Shown here: positions 1-11,779 of the stretch, one piece after another
How positions within the stretch are numbered: position 1 is the stretch's first letter
How the letters are laid out: every line of letters starts with the position of its first letter
DNA from: Sphingopyxis sp.
GTDB taxonomy: Bacteria; Pseudomonadota; Alphaproteobacteria; Sphingomonadales; Sphingomonadaceae
DNA: 64,000 nucleotides
Direction: 5' to 3'
Assembly (NCBI GenBank): GCA_017745175.1
Contig: JAGHZY010000007.1
Span: forward strand, 32,723-96,722
Program-made: the position numbers and the translations under genes
Notes under the pieces: generated by a model
What the model was told of the DNA's origin: nothing
The model's input: the letters and a program-made list of their open reading frames with translations, nothing else
Databases searched by the model: none

Positions 1-2189
1 AGCGTCGCGTCGAGCTGCTTCTTCACTTCCGCGAGCGTGGTGTCGCCAACGACAAAGATGCGCGCATTGTCGGGGCGGATCCACGTCGCATGGAAGGCCG
101 CGATCTGGTCGCGGGCGGCCGCTGTCACGGCTTTCGCATTGCCCAGCCCCGACGGCGGAATGCCATAGGGATGGTCGGCGCCGTAAAGCACGGGCATCAA
201 CAGCCGCGATGCGACGGCGTTCGGATTGTTGAGTTCGGCCTTCAGCCGGTTGAGCTGTTGCGCGCGGACGCGCTCCAGCTCCTTGCCGTCGAAGGCCGGA
301 TTGCGGACATAGTCGGCAAGCAGGCCGAGCGACGCGCCCAGATTGGGCTTCAGCGCGAACAGGCTGAATATCGTTTCGTCGGCGTTCGCATTCCCGCTGA
401 TCTGCGCCCCCAGTCGCTCCTTCGCCTCGGCAAAGGCGATGGAATCGAGGCTCGTCGTCCCCTCGTCCATCAGGCTCAGCATCAGCGACTGGGTACCGAG
501 CGCGCCGTGCGGATCGGCGGCATAGCCTGCGTCGAGGCTGACCGCCACGTTGACTGTCGGCACCGCCGTGCGGCGCGCGAAAACGACCTCGATCCCGTTC
601 TTCAGCTTCGTCCGTTCGATGGCCGGGAAATCGAGCGCGGCGAGACCGGCAACGGCGGGAAGCTGCGACCGGTCGGCGAAGGACGCCTCGCCGTTCGTGG
701 CGGGTCCGACGTCGCCCAGCGCGGGATTCCAGTAGTGCGCGGGTCCGAACGACGCGTCGGGCTCGCCTTCGGCAACCGCGCCGCCGCGGTTCTCGCCGCC
801 CTCGGTGCGTTCGCCGGGCGTGTAGGTCAGCGAGAAGGCCGGGCGCGACAGCCATTTTTGCGCCGCCGCCCTGACCTGTTCGGGGGTCGCCTTCGCCATC
901 CGGTCGAGCTCGACCTTGTAATAGGCGGGATTGTTCGAATAGAGCGCGCCCTCGGCAAGCGTGACCGCCTTGCCGCCGAAACCGCCAACCGACTCGAGCC
1001 CCGCGATTGTCCCGCCGAGATAGCTTGCGGCAGTCCGGTTCAGCTCGTCGGCAGTCGGGCCGGTGGCGAGGAAGTTCGCAATCTCCTCGTCAAGCCGCTT
1101 CGCGACGAGCGCGGGTTCGATCCCCGGCTTCACATCGGCCTGGACGAGCAGGATGCCCGCATCCTCAAAGGGCTGGGTGCCCGCGGAAACGCTCACGGCA
1201 ACCGGATCCTTGCGCACCAGTGCATTGTCAAGGCGCGACGACGACAGACCGCCGAGCACGGTCATCGCCATTTGCAGCGGCACCGCCTCGGCATCGTTGA
1301 GCCCCGGAATCGCCCACATCCGGTAGATGCGGGTCGTCGGGATCAGGTCCTTGACCTCCTTGGCAAGCGGCGCGGGCAAGCGCGGTATCGAGGTCGCGGG
1401 CGCCCGCACCGCCGGGCCACGCGGAATGTCGCCGAACCATTCCTGCACCTTGGCCCTCGCCGTGGCGACGTCGATGTCGCCCGCGAGCACGAGCACCGCA
1501 TTGTTCGGACCATAATTGTCGGTGAACCATTTCTTCACATCGGCGAGGCTGGCCGAATTGAGGTCGGCCATCGAACCGATCGTGCTGTGATGATAGGGGT
1601 GCCCCTTCGGAAAGAGATTCTCCTGAACCTCGTACCACAGCAGCCCATAGGGGTTGTTGTCACCCTGACGCTTCTCGTTCTGGACGACGCTGCGCTGGTT
1701 ATCGAGTTTTTCCTGCGTCACCGCGCCGAGCAGATGCCCCATGCGATCGCTTTCGAGGAAAAGCGCGCGATCGAGCGCGCCCGTCGGCACCGTTTCGAAA
1801 TAATTGGTGCGGTCGAGCCAGGTCGTACCGTTGCTGTCGGTCGCGCCAACCTGCTGCAGCGGTTCGAAAAAGTCGCCGGGGGCATTTTCCGACCCGTTGA
1901 ACATCAGATGTTCGAACAGATGCGCAAAGCCCGTCTTGCCCTTGGGCTCGTGCTTCGACCCGACACGATACCATACGGAGACGGCAACGACAGGCGCCTT
2001 GCGATCCTCGTGCACGATCACGCGCAAGCCGTTGTCGAGCGTGAAGCTCTGGTACGGAATGTCGACCGCCTTCACCAGTTCGGCGACAGGCACGGGTTTC
2101 GCGGCCCGGGGCTTGGCGAGCGCCGGACCCGCGGCGACAAGCGAAGTGGTAACCGCCAAGGCAAGGGCAAAGCGATGAAAACGGGGCAT
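1..2189 (-). CDS. M16 family zinc metallopeptidase (partial, C-terminus outside window)
   Basis: The minus strand reads open from an ATG at 2189 to the window edge, about 729 codons. The first 25 or so residues are a hydrophobic signal peptide ending in a GPALA-like site, so the protein is probably exported to the periplasm. The inverted zinc motif HLFEH lies at residues 90-94, inside the family context FAHLFEHLMFNGSEN, and the second M16 half follows downstream. M16 members (insulinase/pitrilysin, PqqL-like) cut peptides inside a two-half clamshell chamber; here both halves seem to sit on one chain. About 100 bases separate it from the penicillin-acylase gene on the same strand. The long plus-strand frame over the same bases is a high-GC shadow. 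Confidence 0.9.
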   Translation of the reverse strand, partial: MPRFHRFALALAVTTSLVAAGPALAKPRAAKPVPVAELVKAVDIPYQSFTLDNGLRVIVHEDRKAPVVAVSVWYRVGSKHEPKGKTGFAHLFEHLMFNGSENAPGDFFEPLQQVGATDSNGTTWLDRTNYFETVPTGALDRALFLESDRMGHLLGAVTQEKLDNQRSVVQNEKRQGDNNPYGLLWYEVQENLFPKGHPYHHSTIGSMADLNSASLADVKKWFTDNYGPNNAVLVLAGDIDVATARAKVQEWFGDIPRGPAVRAPATSIPRLPAPLAKEVKDLIPTTRIYRMWAIPGLNDAEAVPLQMAMTVLGGLSSSRLDNALVRKDPVAVSVSAGTQPFEDAGILLVQADVKPGIEPALVAKRLDEEIANFLATGPTADELNRTAASYLGGTIAGLESVGGFGGKAVTLAEGALYSNNPAYYKVELDRMAKATPEQVRAAAQKWLSRPAFSLTYTPGERTEGGENRGGAVAEGEPDASFGPAHYWNPALGDVGPATNGEASFADRSQLPAVAGLAALDFPAIERTKLKNGIEVVFARRTAVPTVNVAVSLDAGYAADPHGALGTQSLMLSLMDEGTTSLDSIAFAEAKERLGAQISGNANADETIFSLFALKPNLGASLGLLADYVRNPAFDGKELERVRAQQLNRLKAELNNPNAVASRLLMPVLYGADHPYGIPPSGLGNAKAVTAAARDQIAAFHATWIRPDNARIFVVGDTTLAEVKKQLDAT

Positions 2190-2287
2190 GAACATCCTCT
2201 TGTTCGGAGGCGGGTCTGATCGGCCCGCTTGCGACCGGGGTGCCGGACGGCACTGTATCAACGGTTTAGGACAGCGCTTTCGGGCTT

Positions 2288-4444
2288 TCAAGGCCGATAG
2301 AAGCGCGCGCCGCCGGCCTTCAGCGCCGCCGGGTCGAACAGCACGGGCTTGAGCTTGTGCGCCACGAACAGCGGCGCCTGATCATTATAGTGCGGGCTTT
2401 GCGGCCGCGTCGTCGCCGCCCCGAACGGCTGGACCGATTCCGAGTGCACCCGTCCCTGCGCGTCCCACGTCACGAACATGATGAAGCTGTCGCCATGGCG
2501 CACCTTCAGCCGTCCATCGGGCTCGGCGTCCCACAGCGTCGAAGCGCGCACCGTGTCGTTGCCGCCGTCGAGCGGCAGGTCGACACGGTTCGCTCCCTCA
2601 CCGTGCCGCAACCGCAGCACGGTCCCGAGCCTGGGGTCGAGTCCGTCGAAATGGTCCTGCAGATGCGCAACCGTTTCCCGCAGCACGGTGCGCGGGTCGG
2701 GCGCGGCGCGGCGCTGGTAATGGCTGCCGTTCGCGGGGCGCAGCACCATCAACGCGAGCGCGTCGCCCTTCCCCTTGCCGTCGAGGTTCCAGTCCCATTC
2801 GCGCAGCAGCTTCTGCGCCTGCGCCAGCGCCGGGTCACCCTTCGTATCGAGCGCGAGCAACCGATCCATCCATGCCTTCGCATAGCCGGTCTTCGCATAG
2901 GCGGTGTCATATTTGATCGCCTTCAGCCGCGCCGCGTCGATCTGCCCCGACGCCTCGAACAGCTCGATCAGCCGCGTCGCGCGATTGGTCATGTCGTCCT
3001 CGATCCCGAGCAGTGGCGAAAAGGCCGCGGCGTCGAGTTCGTCGCCCGGCCCCGCCGCGACCCACGGCGTGTTGTTGGCGTTCATCACATAGCCCGAGCG
3101 GGGATTGACCAGTGCCGGCACGCGGTCGAACGGCAGCGTCTGCGTCCACAGATCCGCCGACGTGTCGCCGGGCAAAACGCCGCGCCAGTTGAACCCCGGC
3201 TGCCGGTCAGGGAACATCGCATTGTAGAAGAAGCCGATGTTGCCCTTGGCATCGGCGTAGACGAAATTGGTTGCAGGCACACCCTGCCCCGCCATGGCCG
3301 CGCGCCATTCGGCGAAAGTCCTTGCCCTGTTCAGCCGGTAATATTGGGTGACCATATTCGCCTGGTCGATGCCGGCATAGCGGATCGCGAAGGCACCCTT
3401 GTCATTCTTCACCACCGGCCCGTGGACCGAGTGCCAGATCGTGCGAGGAACCGGCAGCACGAACGGCCCGACCTTGACCTTCAGCCAGATGCGCGTCTTT
3501 TCAAGCGGCCGCCACTGGCCGTCGAAGCGGTAGTTTTCGCCACTGTCGTCGAGCACCAGCTTGTACACGTCGATCAAATCGGGCCGGTTTACCGTGTTGG
3601 TCCAGCCGAGAAATTTATTGTGACCGAGGAACGGATAGGGCGACCCAGGGAAGTTTGCGCCCGCGAAATCCCAGCCCTCTTCCGAATGGACGACAAGCTC
3701 GTACCACGCGACGCCGCCCGTCCACGGCTGGTGCGAGTTCGACACGAGCCGCGTCGCGCCGTCGGTCGACCGCGCCGGTGCAACCGCGATGCCGTTCGAT
3801 CCATTGTCGGCAGGATCGGTGCCGACCGGGGTCAGCGCGCGCGGAACCAGCTTGCCCGTCGCATCGAGCGCGGGCCCGCCCTCGCGTGCGAGCGCCTTGT
3901 CCTCGACCAGCGATCCCAGCACCGAATCGAGCCCGAAGAAGAAGGGCGAACGGAGCACGAACCCCGCGACGACATCCTCGCCGGTGACCGGGAACAGCCC
4001 CGACAGGCGTATCTCGTCCGGATGTTTGTCGGCATAATGGTTGAGCCCGGCGGCGTAAGCGGTGAAGAGCTTTTTCACGTCGCCGGGCAGACGCGGCCAG
4101 TCGCGCTTCGTCGTCGCCCGGACATCGAGCAGCGCCTCGGCATAATCGATCTTCGCCCCGTCCTCGCCCAGCAGCGCACCGGCACGGCCACGCGTCATCG
4201 CGAGCACTTCCTGCAACGTCGAGAAATCGTCCTCGGCATGAGCATAGGCGACGCCGTAGGCAACATCGGCGTCGGTCTTCCCGAAGATATGCGGCACCCC
4301 GAAGCCGTCGCGCGCGATGCGGACATCGGCGGGCTTGAAAACGGGCGCAGCCGGCGCCTCGGCGGTCAGCGGCTCCCAGAAGGCAAGCGACACCGCAGTC
4401 AGGACGAACAGCAACAGGAAGCCGAGCAAAATCCGTCGCAGCAT
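2288..4444 (-). CDS. Penicillin acylase family N-terminal-nucleophile hydrolase
   Basis: A 718-residue protein of the penicillin/acyl-homoserine-lactone acylase family, which hydrolyses amide bonds of acylated substrates. I start it at the ATG at 4444, because AGGAAAGGA sits just upstream and the next residues form a clean membrane or signal segment (LLGFLLLFVLTAVSLAF). Longer readings run into the promoter region of the divergent aminopeptidase gene. The alpha-chain start RDGFGVPHIFG (near residue 50) and the autoprocessing site NGSNG (nucleophile probably Ser216) are visible. The beta-chain continues SNSHQPW and later FPGSPYPFLGHN, as usual in the family. Family members mature by self-cleavage before the Ser. 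The substrate (beta-lactam, AHL or other acyl amide) cannot be told from the sequence. It is probably periplasmic. Confidence 0.88.
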   Translation of the reverse strand: MLRRILLGFLLLFVLTAVSLAFWEPLTAEAPAAPVFKPADVRIARDGFGVPHIFGKTDADVAYGVAYAHAEDDFSTLQEVLAMTRGRAGALLGEDGAKIDYAEALLDVRATTKRDWPRLPGDVKKLFTAYAAGLNHYADKHPDEIRLSGLFPVTGEDVVAGFVLRSPFFFGLDSVLGSLVEDKALAREGGPALDATGKLVPRALTPVGTDPADNGSNGIAVAPARSTDGATRLVSNSHQPWTGGVAWYELVVHSEEGWDFAGANFPGSPYPFLGHNKFLGWTNTVNRPDLIDVYKLVLDDSGENYRFDGQWRPLEKTRIWLKVKVGPFVLPVPRTIWHSVHGPVVKNDKGAFAIRYAGIDQANMVTQYYRLNRARTFAEWRAAMAGQGVPATNFVYADAKGNIGFFYNAMFPDRQPGFNWRGVLPGDTSADLWTQTLPFDRVPALVNPRSGYVMNANNTPWVAAGPGDELDAAAFSPLLGIEDDMTNRATRLIELFEASGQIDAARLKAIKYDTAYAKTGYAKAWMDRLLALDTKGDPALAQAQKLLREWDWNLDGKGKGDALALMVLRPANGSHYQRRAAPDPRTVLRETVAHLQDHFDGLDPRLGTVLRLRHGEGANRVDLPLDGGNDTVRASTLWDAEPDGRLKVRHGDSFIMFVTWDAQGRVHSESVQPFGAATTRPQSPHYNDQAPLFVAHKLKPVLFDPAALKAGGARFYRP

Positions 4445-4587
4445 CGTTGGTCCTTTCCTGTCCGCGCGACTTGTGACGGCCATGTCGTCCGATGGCAAGC
4501 GACTGTCGTTCGTCGAGGCGGATTTGCGGGTGTACGCCATGCGGCTATGCACCGGGCAGGCTATTGAACAACGGGGAATAATCAAAC

Positions 4588-6162
4588 ATGCGCATGAAAC
4601 ATCTGCTCCTTTCCGCCTGCCTGTCGTTCGACCTCGCGCCTGCCGCGATGGCGCAATCCGTCACCGGATCGGGGGTCGTCCCGGCGACGGCGGCGAACAG
4701 CGCCGAGCGGGCAATCGGCTTCGCAACGAATGCGCCCGCGGGTGCCGCGCTCGTCATCATGACGACCGATGCCACGCTGCCGCCGCTTGACGGTGTGACC
4801 CTGACCGCCACCGAACGGCAGGCCGTTACTGCGGCGATCGCGGCGGCGAGCTTCGACGGCAAGGCGGGTTCGACACTGTCGCTGCGCGGTATCGGCGCGC
4901 ATCCGCGTATCCTGCTGGTTGGCACGGGCCCCGCCCCCTCGTCGCTCGCGCTCGCCGAAGCAGGCGGCAAGGCGGCACAGGAGCTCAGAAGCGAGGCGCA
5001 TCCCGTGACCATCGCCGGCGCCCTCGGCGACAGCTCGGCCGCCGATGTCGCTTACGGCTTCGCGCTCGGCCAGTATCGCTTCGACCGTTACAAGACCGTG
5101 GACAGGAAGGCGCCGTCGACCGGCACGGTGACGCTTGTCGGCGCCAACCCGTCGGCCGCCGAGACCGCCTTCGCAGGGCGCTGGAAACCGCTTGCCGACG
5201 GCGTGCGCCTGTCGCGCGACCTTGCGAACGAACCCGCCAACGTCATCTATCCCGAAAGCTTCGTCGCGCAGGTGCGCGAGGCGTTCGGCAATACACCCGG
5301 CGTCAGCATCGAAGTGCTCGACGAGGCCGCGATGCGCAAGCTCGGCATGGGGACGCTCGTCGGGGTCGGACAGGGCAGCCCGCGCGGTTCGCGCCTGCTC
5401 GCGGTGCGCTATCGCGGCGCGGGCGCACCCGCCGCGCCGCTGGCGTTCATCGGCAAGGGCATCACCTTCGATTCGGGCGGCATTTCATTGAAGCCCGGCG
5501 CGGGCATGTGGGACATGAAGGGCGACATGTCGGGCGCCGCCTCGGTCGTCGGCGCTGCGTTGTCGCTCGCAAAGTCGCGCGCACCGGTGCATGTCGTCGC
5601 GGTCGCGGCGCTCGCCGAGAATATGCCCGACGGCAACGCACAGCGCCCCGGCGACGTCACGCGCACCATGTCGGGCAAGACGATCGAGATGCTCAACGCC
5701 GACGCCGAGGGCCGCCTCGTCCTCGCCGACGCCAATGAATATGTCGCCGCGACCTACAAGCCGCGCGCGATCGTCAACATCGCGACACTGACCGGCGCGA
5801 TCGTCGGCGCGCTCGACGACCAATATGCCGGCCTGTTCGCACGCGACGAAAAGCTCGCCGCCGCGCTGCTCGCGGCGGGCACAGCGAGCGGCGAGGAACT
5901 GTGGCGCATGCCGCTCCACAAGAATTACGCCGAGAAGCTGAAGTCGGACATCGCCGACATCCGCAATATTGCGCCGAGCCAAGGCCCGGGCGCGAGCCTC
6001 GGCGCCCATGTCATCGGCTTTTTCGTCGACGAGGCGACTCCATGGGCGCATCTCGATATCGCCGGCGTCAATCAGGCCGACAAGGCGACGCCGCTCGTTC
6101 CCAGGGGGATGAGCGGCTTCGGCGTGCGCCTGCTCGACCAGCTTGCGCGAAGCGGGGAATAG
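4588..6162 (+). CDS. Secreted leucyl aminopeptidase, M17 family
   Basis: A 524-residue M17 aminopeptidase that releases N-terminal residues from peptides using two metal ions. The catalytic region is clear: FIGKGITFDSGGISLKPG holds the first Lys and Asp, MKGDMSGAA the next Asp, and NADAEGRL the Asp/Glu pair and catalytic Arg (the classic form is NTDAEGRL, so Thr is Ala here). Unlike cytosolic PepA it begins with a signal peptide (LLLSACLSF then AAMAQS, cleavage near residue 22), pointing to the periplasm. With the M16 and penicillin-acylase genes beside it, it suggests a periplasmic peptide-scavenging neighbourhood. It is divergent from the acylase gene. The third codon is also ATG, so the start could be two codons later. 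Confidence 0.92.
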   Translation: MRMKHLLLSACLSFDLAPAAMAQSVTGSGVVPATAANSAERAIGFATNAPAGAALVIMTTDATLPPLDGVTLTATERQAVTAAIAAASFDGKAGSTLSLRGIGAHPRILLVGTGPAPSSLALAEAGGKAAQELRSEAHPVTIAGALGDSSAADVAYGFALGQYRFDRYKTVDRKAPSTGTVTLVGANPSAAETAFAGRWKPLADGVRLSRDLANEPANVIYPESFVAQVREAFGNTPGVSIEVLDEAAMRKLGMGTLVGVGQGSPRGSRLLAVRYRGAGAPAAPLAFIGKGITFDSGGISLKPGAGMWDMKGDMSGAASVVGAALSLAKSRAPVHVVAVAALAENMPDGNAQRPGDVTRTMSGKTIEMLNADAEGRLVLADANEYVAATYKPRAIVNIATLTGAIVGALDDQYAGLFARDEKLAAALLAAGTASGEELWRMPLHKNYAEKLKSDIADIRNIAPSQGPGASLGAHVIGFFVDEATPWAHLDIAGVNQADKATPLVPRGMSGFGVRLLDQLARSGE

Positions 6163-6178
6163 CAGGCCTTGCAATATT

Positions 6179-6258
6179 CCGTTCGTGTCGAGCGAAATCG
6201 AGACACCTCGAAGGCGTGTGCGACCGATGGGCATCTCGCCTTCGCTCGATGCGAACGG
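6179..6258. repeat. Imperfect palindromic intergenic repeat
   Basis: The left arm (6179-6207) and the reverse complement of the right arm (6230-6258) agree at about 23 of 29 positions. Both contain CCGTTCG..TCGAGCGAA..CGAGA, with a 22-base centre. It starts 17 bases after the aminopeptidase stop codon. It resembles the dispersed TCGAGCGAA-type palindromes I associate with sphingomonad genomes (from memory, not checked). In RNA it would form a long hairpin and could act as a 3' stabiliser or terminator. Confidence 0.6.
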
Positions 6259-6277
6259 GAACTTGAAGCAAGCCCTT

Positions 6278-6297
6278 GTGTTGCACAATGGCAACAC
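6278..6297. promoter_or_regulatory. Perfect inverted repeat in the clpB upstream region
   Basis: GTGTTGC (6278-6284) and GCAACAC (6291-6297) form a perfect 7-bp inverted repeat with a 6-base centre, 31 bases before the clpB start. CTTGAA at 6262-6267 and CTTGTG at 6275-6280 could be heat-shock (RpoH-like) -35 elements, the latter with TATCTT at 6298 as its -10 after 17 bases. The repeat is not the CIRCE sequence of HrcA. An operator or a 5' UTR hairpin are both possible. Confidence 0.4.
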
Positions 6298-6328
6298 TAT
6301 CTTGCCCGGCGAGAAAGGGGCTTTCTGA

Positions 6329-8908
<2,580 letters not shown>

Positions 8909-8919
8909 GAGCACTTCGG

Positions 8920-10383
8920 GTGAACGAGGAGTGGGCGCGGCTTGATGCCGCCGCTGGGCGGAGCATCGGACAGGGACGCCATTCGGAAGCCGCGGCGCTG
9001 CTCCGCCGGGCGACCGCGCTCCGTCCCGATCACGCCGACGGCTGGTTCAACCTCGGCTATGTGCTGCGCCAGATGCGCGCCTATCCCGAGGCGCTCGACG
9101 CCTATGCCGAGGCGCTGCGCCGCAATGTCCCGGCCCCCGAGGCGGTGCACGTCAACCGCGCCGCGATCCTCTCCGAATATATGGAGCGGACGGCCGAGGC
9201 CGAGGCCGAACTTCGCGCGGCGCTGGACAGGAATCCCAAATTCCTGCCCGCGTGGCTCAACCTCGGCGGTCTGATGGAAGATATGGGCAAGGCCGACGAT
9301 GCCGCCGACGCATACCGCAAGGCACTGCGTGTCGCGCCGGGCAACGGCCGCGCGCGCGCGCGGCTGGCGGCGATCCGTGTCCACAAGGGCGAAGCTGAAC
9401 CCGCGATCCGCGACCTGGAAGCAAGATTGCGGAACGGTGCCGATAGTCCTGACGATGCCACCGAACTTCTTTTCGCGCTCGGCAACGCCCTCGACGCGGC
9501 CGGCCGCTACGGCCATGCGTTCGCCGTGATCGCCGAAGCGAACCGGGTAAACGAATCGATCCGCCCGGCATCGCGCCGCTACAATCGCGTGGCGCAGGAA
9601 CGGCTGGTCGATGAGCTTGTCGCGGCCTTCCCCGATCGCCCGAACGCGTCCACGGCCGACGATGGCGAGCAGATGATCTTCATCTGCGGCATGTTCCGGT
9701 CGGGCTCGACCGTGATCGAACAATTGCTCGGCCGCCACCCGCTCGTCCGCATCGGCGGCGAACTCGACCTGATCCCCTCCATGGTCCACGAACGACTGAT
9801 GCCGTATCCGGCGGCGATCGGCGATCTGGCCGCCGCCGGACTCGACGAATTGCGTGGCCAATATCTGCAGACGATCCGCACCAATTTCCCCGACGCCGCC
9901 TATATCACCGACAAGCGGCCCGACAATTTCCTGCATATCGGCCTGATCAAGACGCTCTTCCCCGCTGCGCACATCGTCCACACCCGGCGTGACACGCTCG
10001 ACAACATCCTGTCGATCTTCTTCCTGAACTTCGCCGAGACAATCAATTACAGCGACCGGCTCGAGGATGCGCTGCACTATGTCGGCCAGTATCGACGGCT
10101 GATGGCGCATTGGGAACGGATTTTCGGCGCCGATATCGTCACGATCGAATATGACCGGCTCGTCCACGCCCCCGATGCGGTGATCGCCGACGCCTTTCGC
10201 AATCTGGGCCTGCCTCCCGTCGATCCGGCCGCAGCCGGAGATTCGAAAGCACCCGTCATTCGCACCCCGAGCAACTGGAAAGCGCGCTCGGCGATCCACA
10301 ACCAGTCGTCGGGACGCTGGAAAAATTACGCCGCCGAACTCGCATCCATCCGCTCGGCGCTAGCCGCCATGGATGAGATGTAA
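8920..10383 (+). CDS. TPR-repeat sulfotransferase
   Basis: I start this 487-residue protein at the GTG at 8920, which has TAGGAG upstream and begins 11 bases after clpB; a longer open frame would run back into clpB. Residues 1-230 hold TPR repeats (for example HADGWFNLGYVLRQM and FLPAWLNLGGLMEDM). The rest is a sulfotransferase domain: FRSGST at 259-264 is the phosphosulfate-binding loop and HTRRDTLDNILSIFF fits the second PAPS-binding element. Such enzymes move sulfate from PAPS to a hydroxyl, and the TPR part may dock a protein substrate. The neighbours are a TPR-type Asp/Asn beta-hydroxylase, a small sulfotransferase-like protein and a TonB receptor. That context suggests protein or peptide modification, but no substrate is shown. 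Confidence 0.88.
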   Translation: MNEEWARLDAAAGRSIGQGRHSEAAALLRRATALRPDHADGWFNLGYVLRQMRAYPEALDAYAEALRRNVPAPEAVHVNRAAILSEYMERTAEAEAELRAALDRNPKFLPAWLNLGGLMEDMGKADDAADAYRKALRVAPGNGRARARLAAIRVHKGEAEPAIRDLEARLRNGADSPDDATELLFALGNALDAAGRYGHAFAVIAEANRVNESIRPASRRYNRVAQERLVDELVAAFPDRPNASTADDGEQMIFICGMFRSGSTVIEQLLGRHPLVRIGGELDLIPSMVHERLMPYPAAIGDLAAAGLDELRGQYLQTIRTNFPDAAYITDKRPDNFLHIGLIKTLFPAAHIVHTRRDTLDNILSIFFLNFAETINYSDRLEDALHYVGQYRRLMAHWERIFGADIVTIEYDRLVHAPDAVIADAFRNLGLPPVDPAAAGDSKAPVIRTPSNWKARSAIHNQSSGRWKNYAAELASIRSALAAMDEM

Positions 10384-10405
10384 CCGCCCCCCAACGGCCC
10401 AAAGC

Positions 10406-11668
10406 CTAGCGATCGCGCGACGTAATGTCGAAAAAGCGCGCTAGCAGATCCTGTTCGGCGGACGATAGATAGGGGTTCCAGACGTCGAAGATCAGCACGA
10501 CGCGCGGCTCGGCGCTGCGATTCCACGCCTCGTGCTCGATCGTGTCGTCAAAGGCAAACGCCTCGCCGACCCGCCATTCGCGCGTTTCGCCGCCGACGCG
10601 AAAGGCACAGTCGGAAGGAACGACCAGCGGCAAATGGACGATCGCGCGCGTATTGGTGACGCCGGTATGCGGCGGAATGTGTGCGCCAGGTTTCAGGATC
10701 GAAAAGAAGGCCGACGGCGCCTTACCCGGAACGCAGTTTTGCGGGATCGCGTCGAGCGCGGCAGCCGTTTCGGGGCAAAGCGCGCAGATGCTTTCGTTCT
10801 TCTCTCCATATTCCCACAGGAAACAGGCGCTCCAGTTCAGCGAATTGTCGAGTGTCGACCATTTATTCTCGGGCGTTCCGGGTTCTTGCCGGACATAGGG
10901 GCGGATGGCTTCATTGCCGTTCGCAAGCAGCGCCAGCGCTTCGCTGCGAATGGTGTCGGTACGTGCCTCGATTTCAGCAAACCAGGGAAAATGCGAGCGG
11001 TCGAAAAATTCGTCGGCGGGGAGGAACGGATAGAAAAGACCCGCACATTCATTCTGATAAATCCGGCGGCGACCCAGGCTGTTGTCGACACAGGCGGTGA
11101 AGCGGCGTCCCGCCGCACCCATGGCGGCCAGTTCGGCGCCCAGTTGGCGGTCGACGGCATCGGCAATCGCGCCATTGTGCCGTTCGAGAAAGGCACGGCC
11201 ATACTGCAGCGCCTCTTCGACCCGCAGCGGCCGCTCGTGCATCGCGCTCGCCATCTGCACGATATTGCTCCACCGCTGTGCCGCGTCGCTTTCCTCACCC
11301 AGCCGCTCGTGCAGTTCGGCGATACGGAGCAGCGCAATGAAGTGCCTGCGGTCGATGTCGAGCGCGCCTTGCAGTGCCCGCCGTTCACCTTCGTCGTCCC
11401 CGGCCGCGCGGCACGCGGTCGCGAGGTTCAGCCACAGCGCCGGTTCTTTCGGATCGGCGGCGACGGCGGCGACGAAACTCGCCTGCGCCTGTCCGAAATC
11501 CTGATCGGCGAGCGCGCGCATGCCCCGCGCATTGTGCAATCGGGGGTCAGTCGAATATTGTTGCAGGGCCTGATCGAGCGTGCGGCGTTCGCCGGCGGCG
11601 TCGCCGCGCTGGCGCGCCTGCATCGCGGTCGCCAGCGCCCCTTCGATCGCTTGGATATCGATAGTCAT
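10406..11668 (-). CDS. TPR-repeat aspartyl/asparaginyl beta-hydroxylase (2-oxoglutarate/Fe(II) oxygenase)
   Basis: A 420-residue protein with N-terminal TPR repeats (about residues 1-150) and a C-terminal Asp/Asn beta-hydroxylase domain. His334 in PPHTGVTN, His379 in IEHEAWN and Arg389 in EPRVVLIF match the family's two iron-binding His and the 2-oxoglutarate-binding Arg. The spacing of 45 and 10 residues is almost that of human AspH (His679, His725, Arg735). The enzyme hydroxylates Asp or Asn side chains using O2 and 2-oxoglutarate. I use the ATG at 11668; longer readings overlap the start of the divergent gene. It is convergent with the TPR-sulfotransferase gene, 22 bases apart. Sharing TPR arrays with a neighbouring modification enzyme suggests a common protein client. 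Confidence 0.87.
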   Translation of the reverse strand: MTIDIQAIEGALATAMQARQRGDAAGERRTLDQALQQYSTDPRLHNARGMRALADQDFGQAQASFVAAVAADPKEPALWLNLATACRAAGDDEGERRALQGALDIDRRHFIALLRIAELHERLGEESDAAQRWSNIVQMASAMHERPLRVEEALQYGRAFLERHNGAIADAVDRQLGAELAAMGAAGRRFTACVDNSLGRRRIYQNECAGLFYPFLPADEFFDRSHFPWFAEIEARTDTIRSEALALLANGNEAIRPYVRQEPGTPENKWSTLDNSLNWSACFLWEYGEKNESICALCPETAAALDAIPQNCVPGKAPSAFFSILKPGAHIPPHTGVTNTRAIVHLPLVVPSDCAFRVGGETREWRVGEAFAFDDTIEHEAWNRSAEPRVVLIFDVWNPYLSSAEQDLLARFFDITSRDR

Positions 11669-11779
11669 AGGACCGGCTAATCCACTAGCCGCGCGGGCGC
11701 AAGCGAAGGCGGTGGTTGAAGCAGGTGCGATATCGTTGCAGACGGAACGCATGGCATCGGGTGCCGGCGAAAGGGACAA

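Noticed and set aside
90..2219. Long plus-strand open frame opposite the M16 peptidase
   Set aside because: The minus strand encodes a clear M16 protein with HLFEH. The plus frame is Arg/Gly-rich with no motif, as expected for a high-GC shadow.
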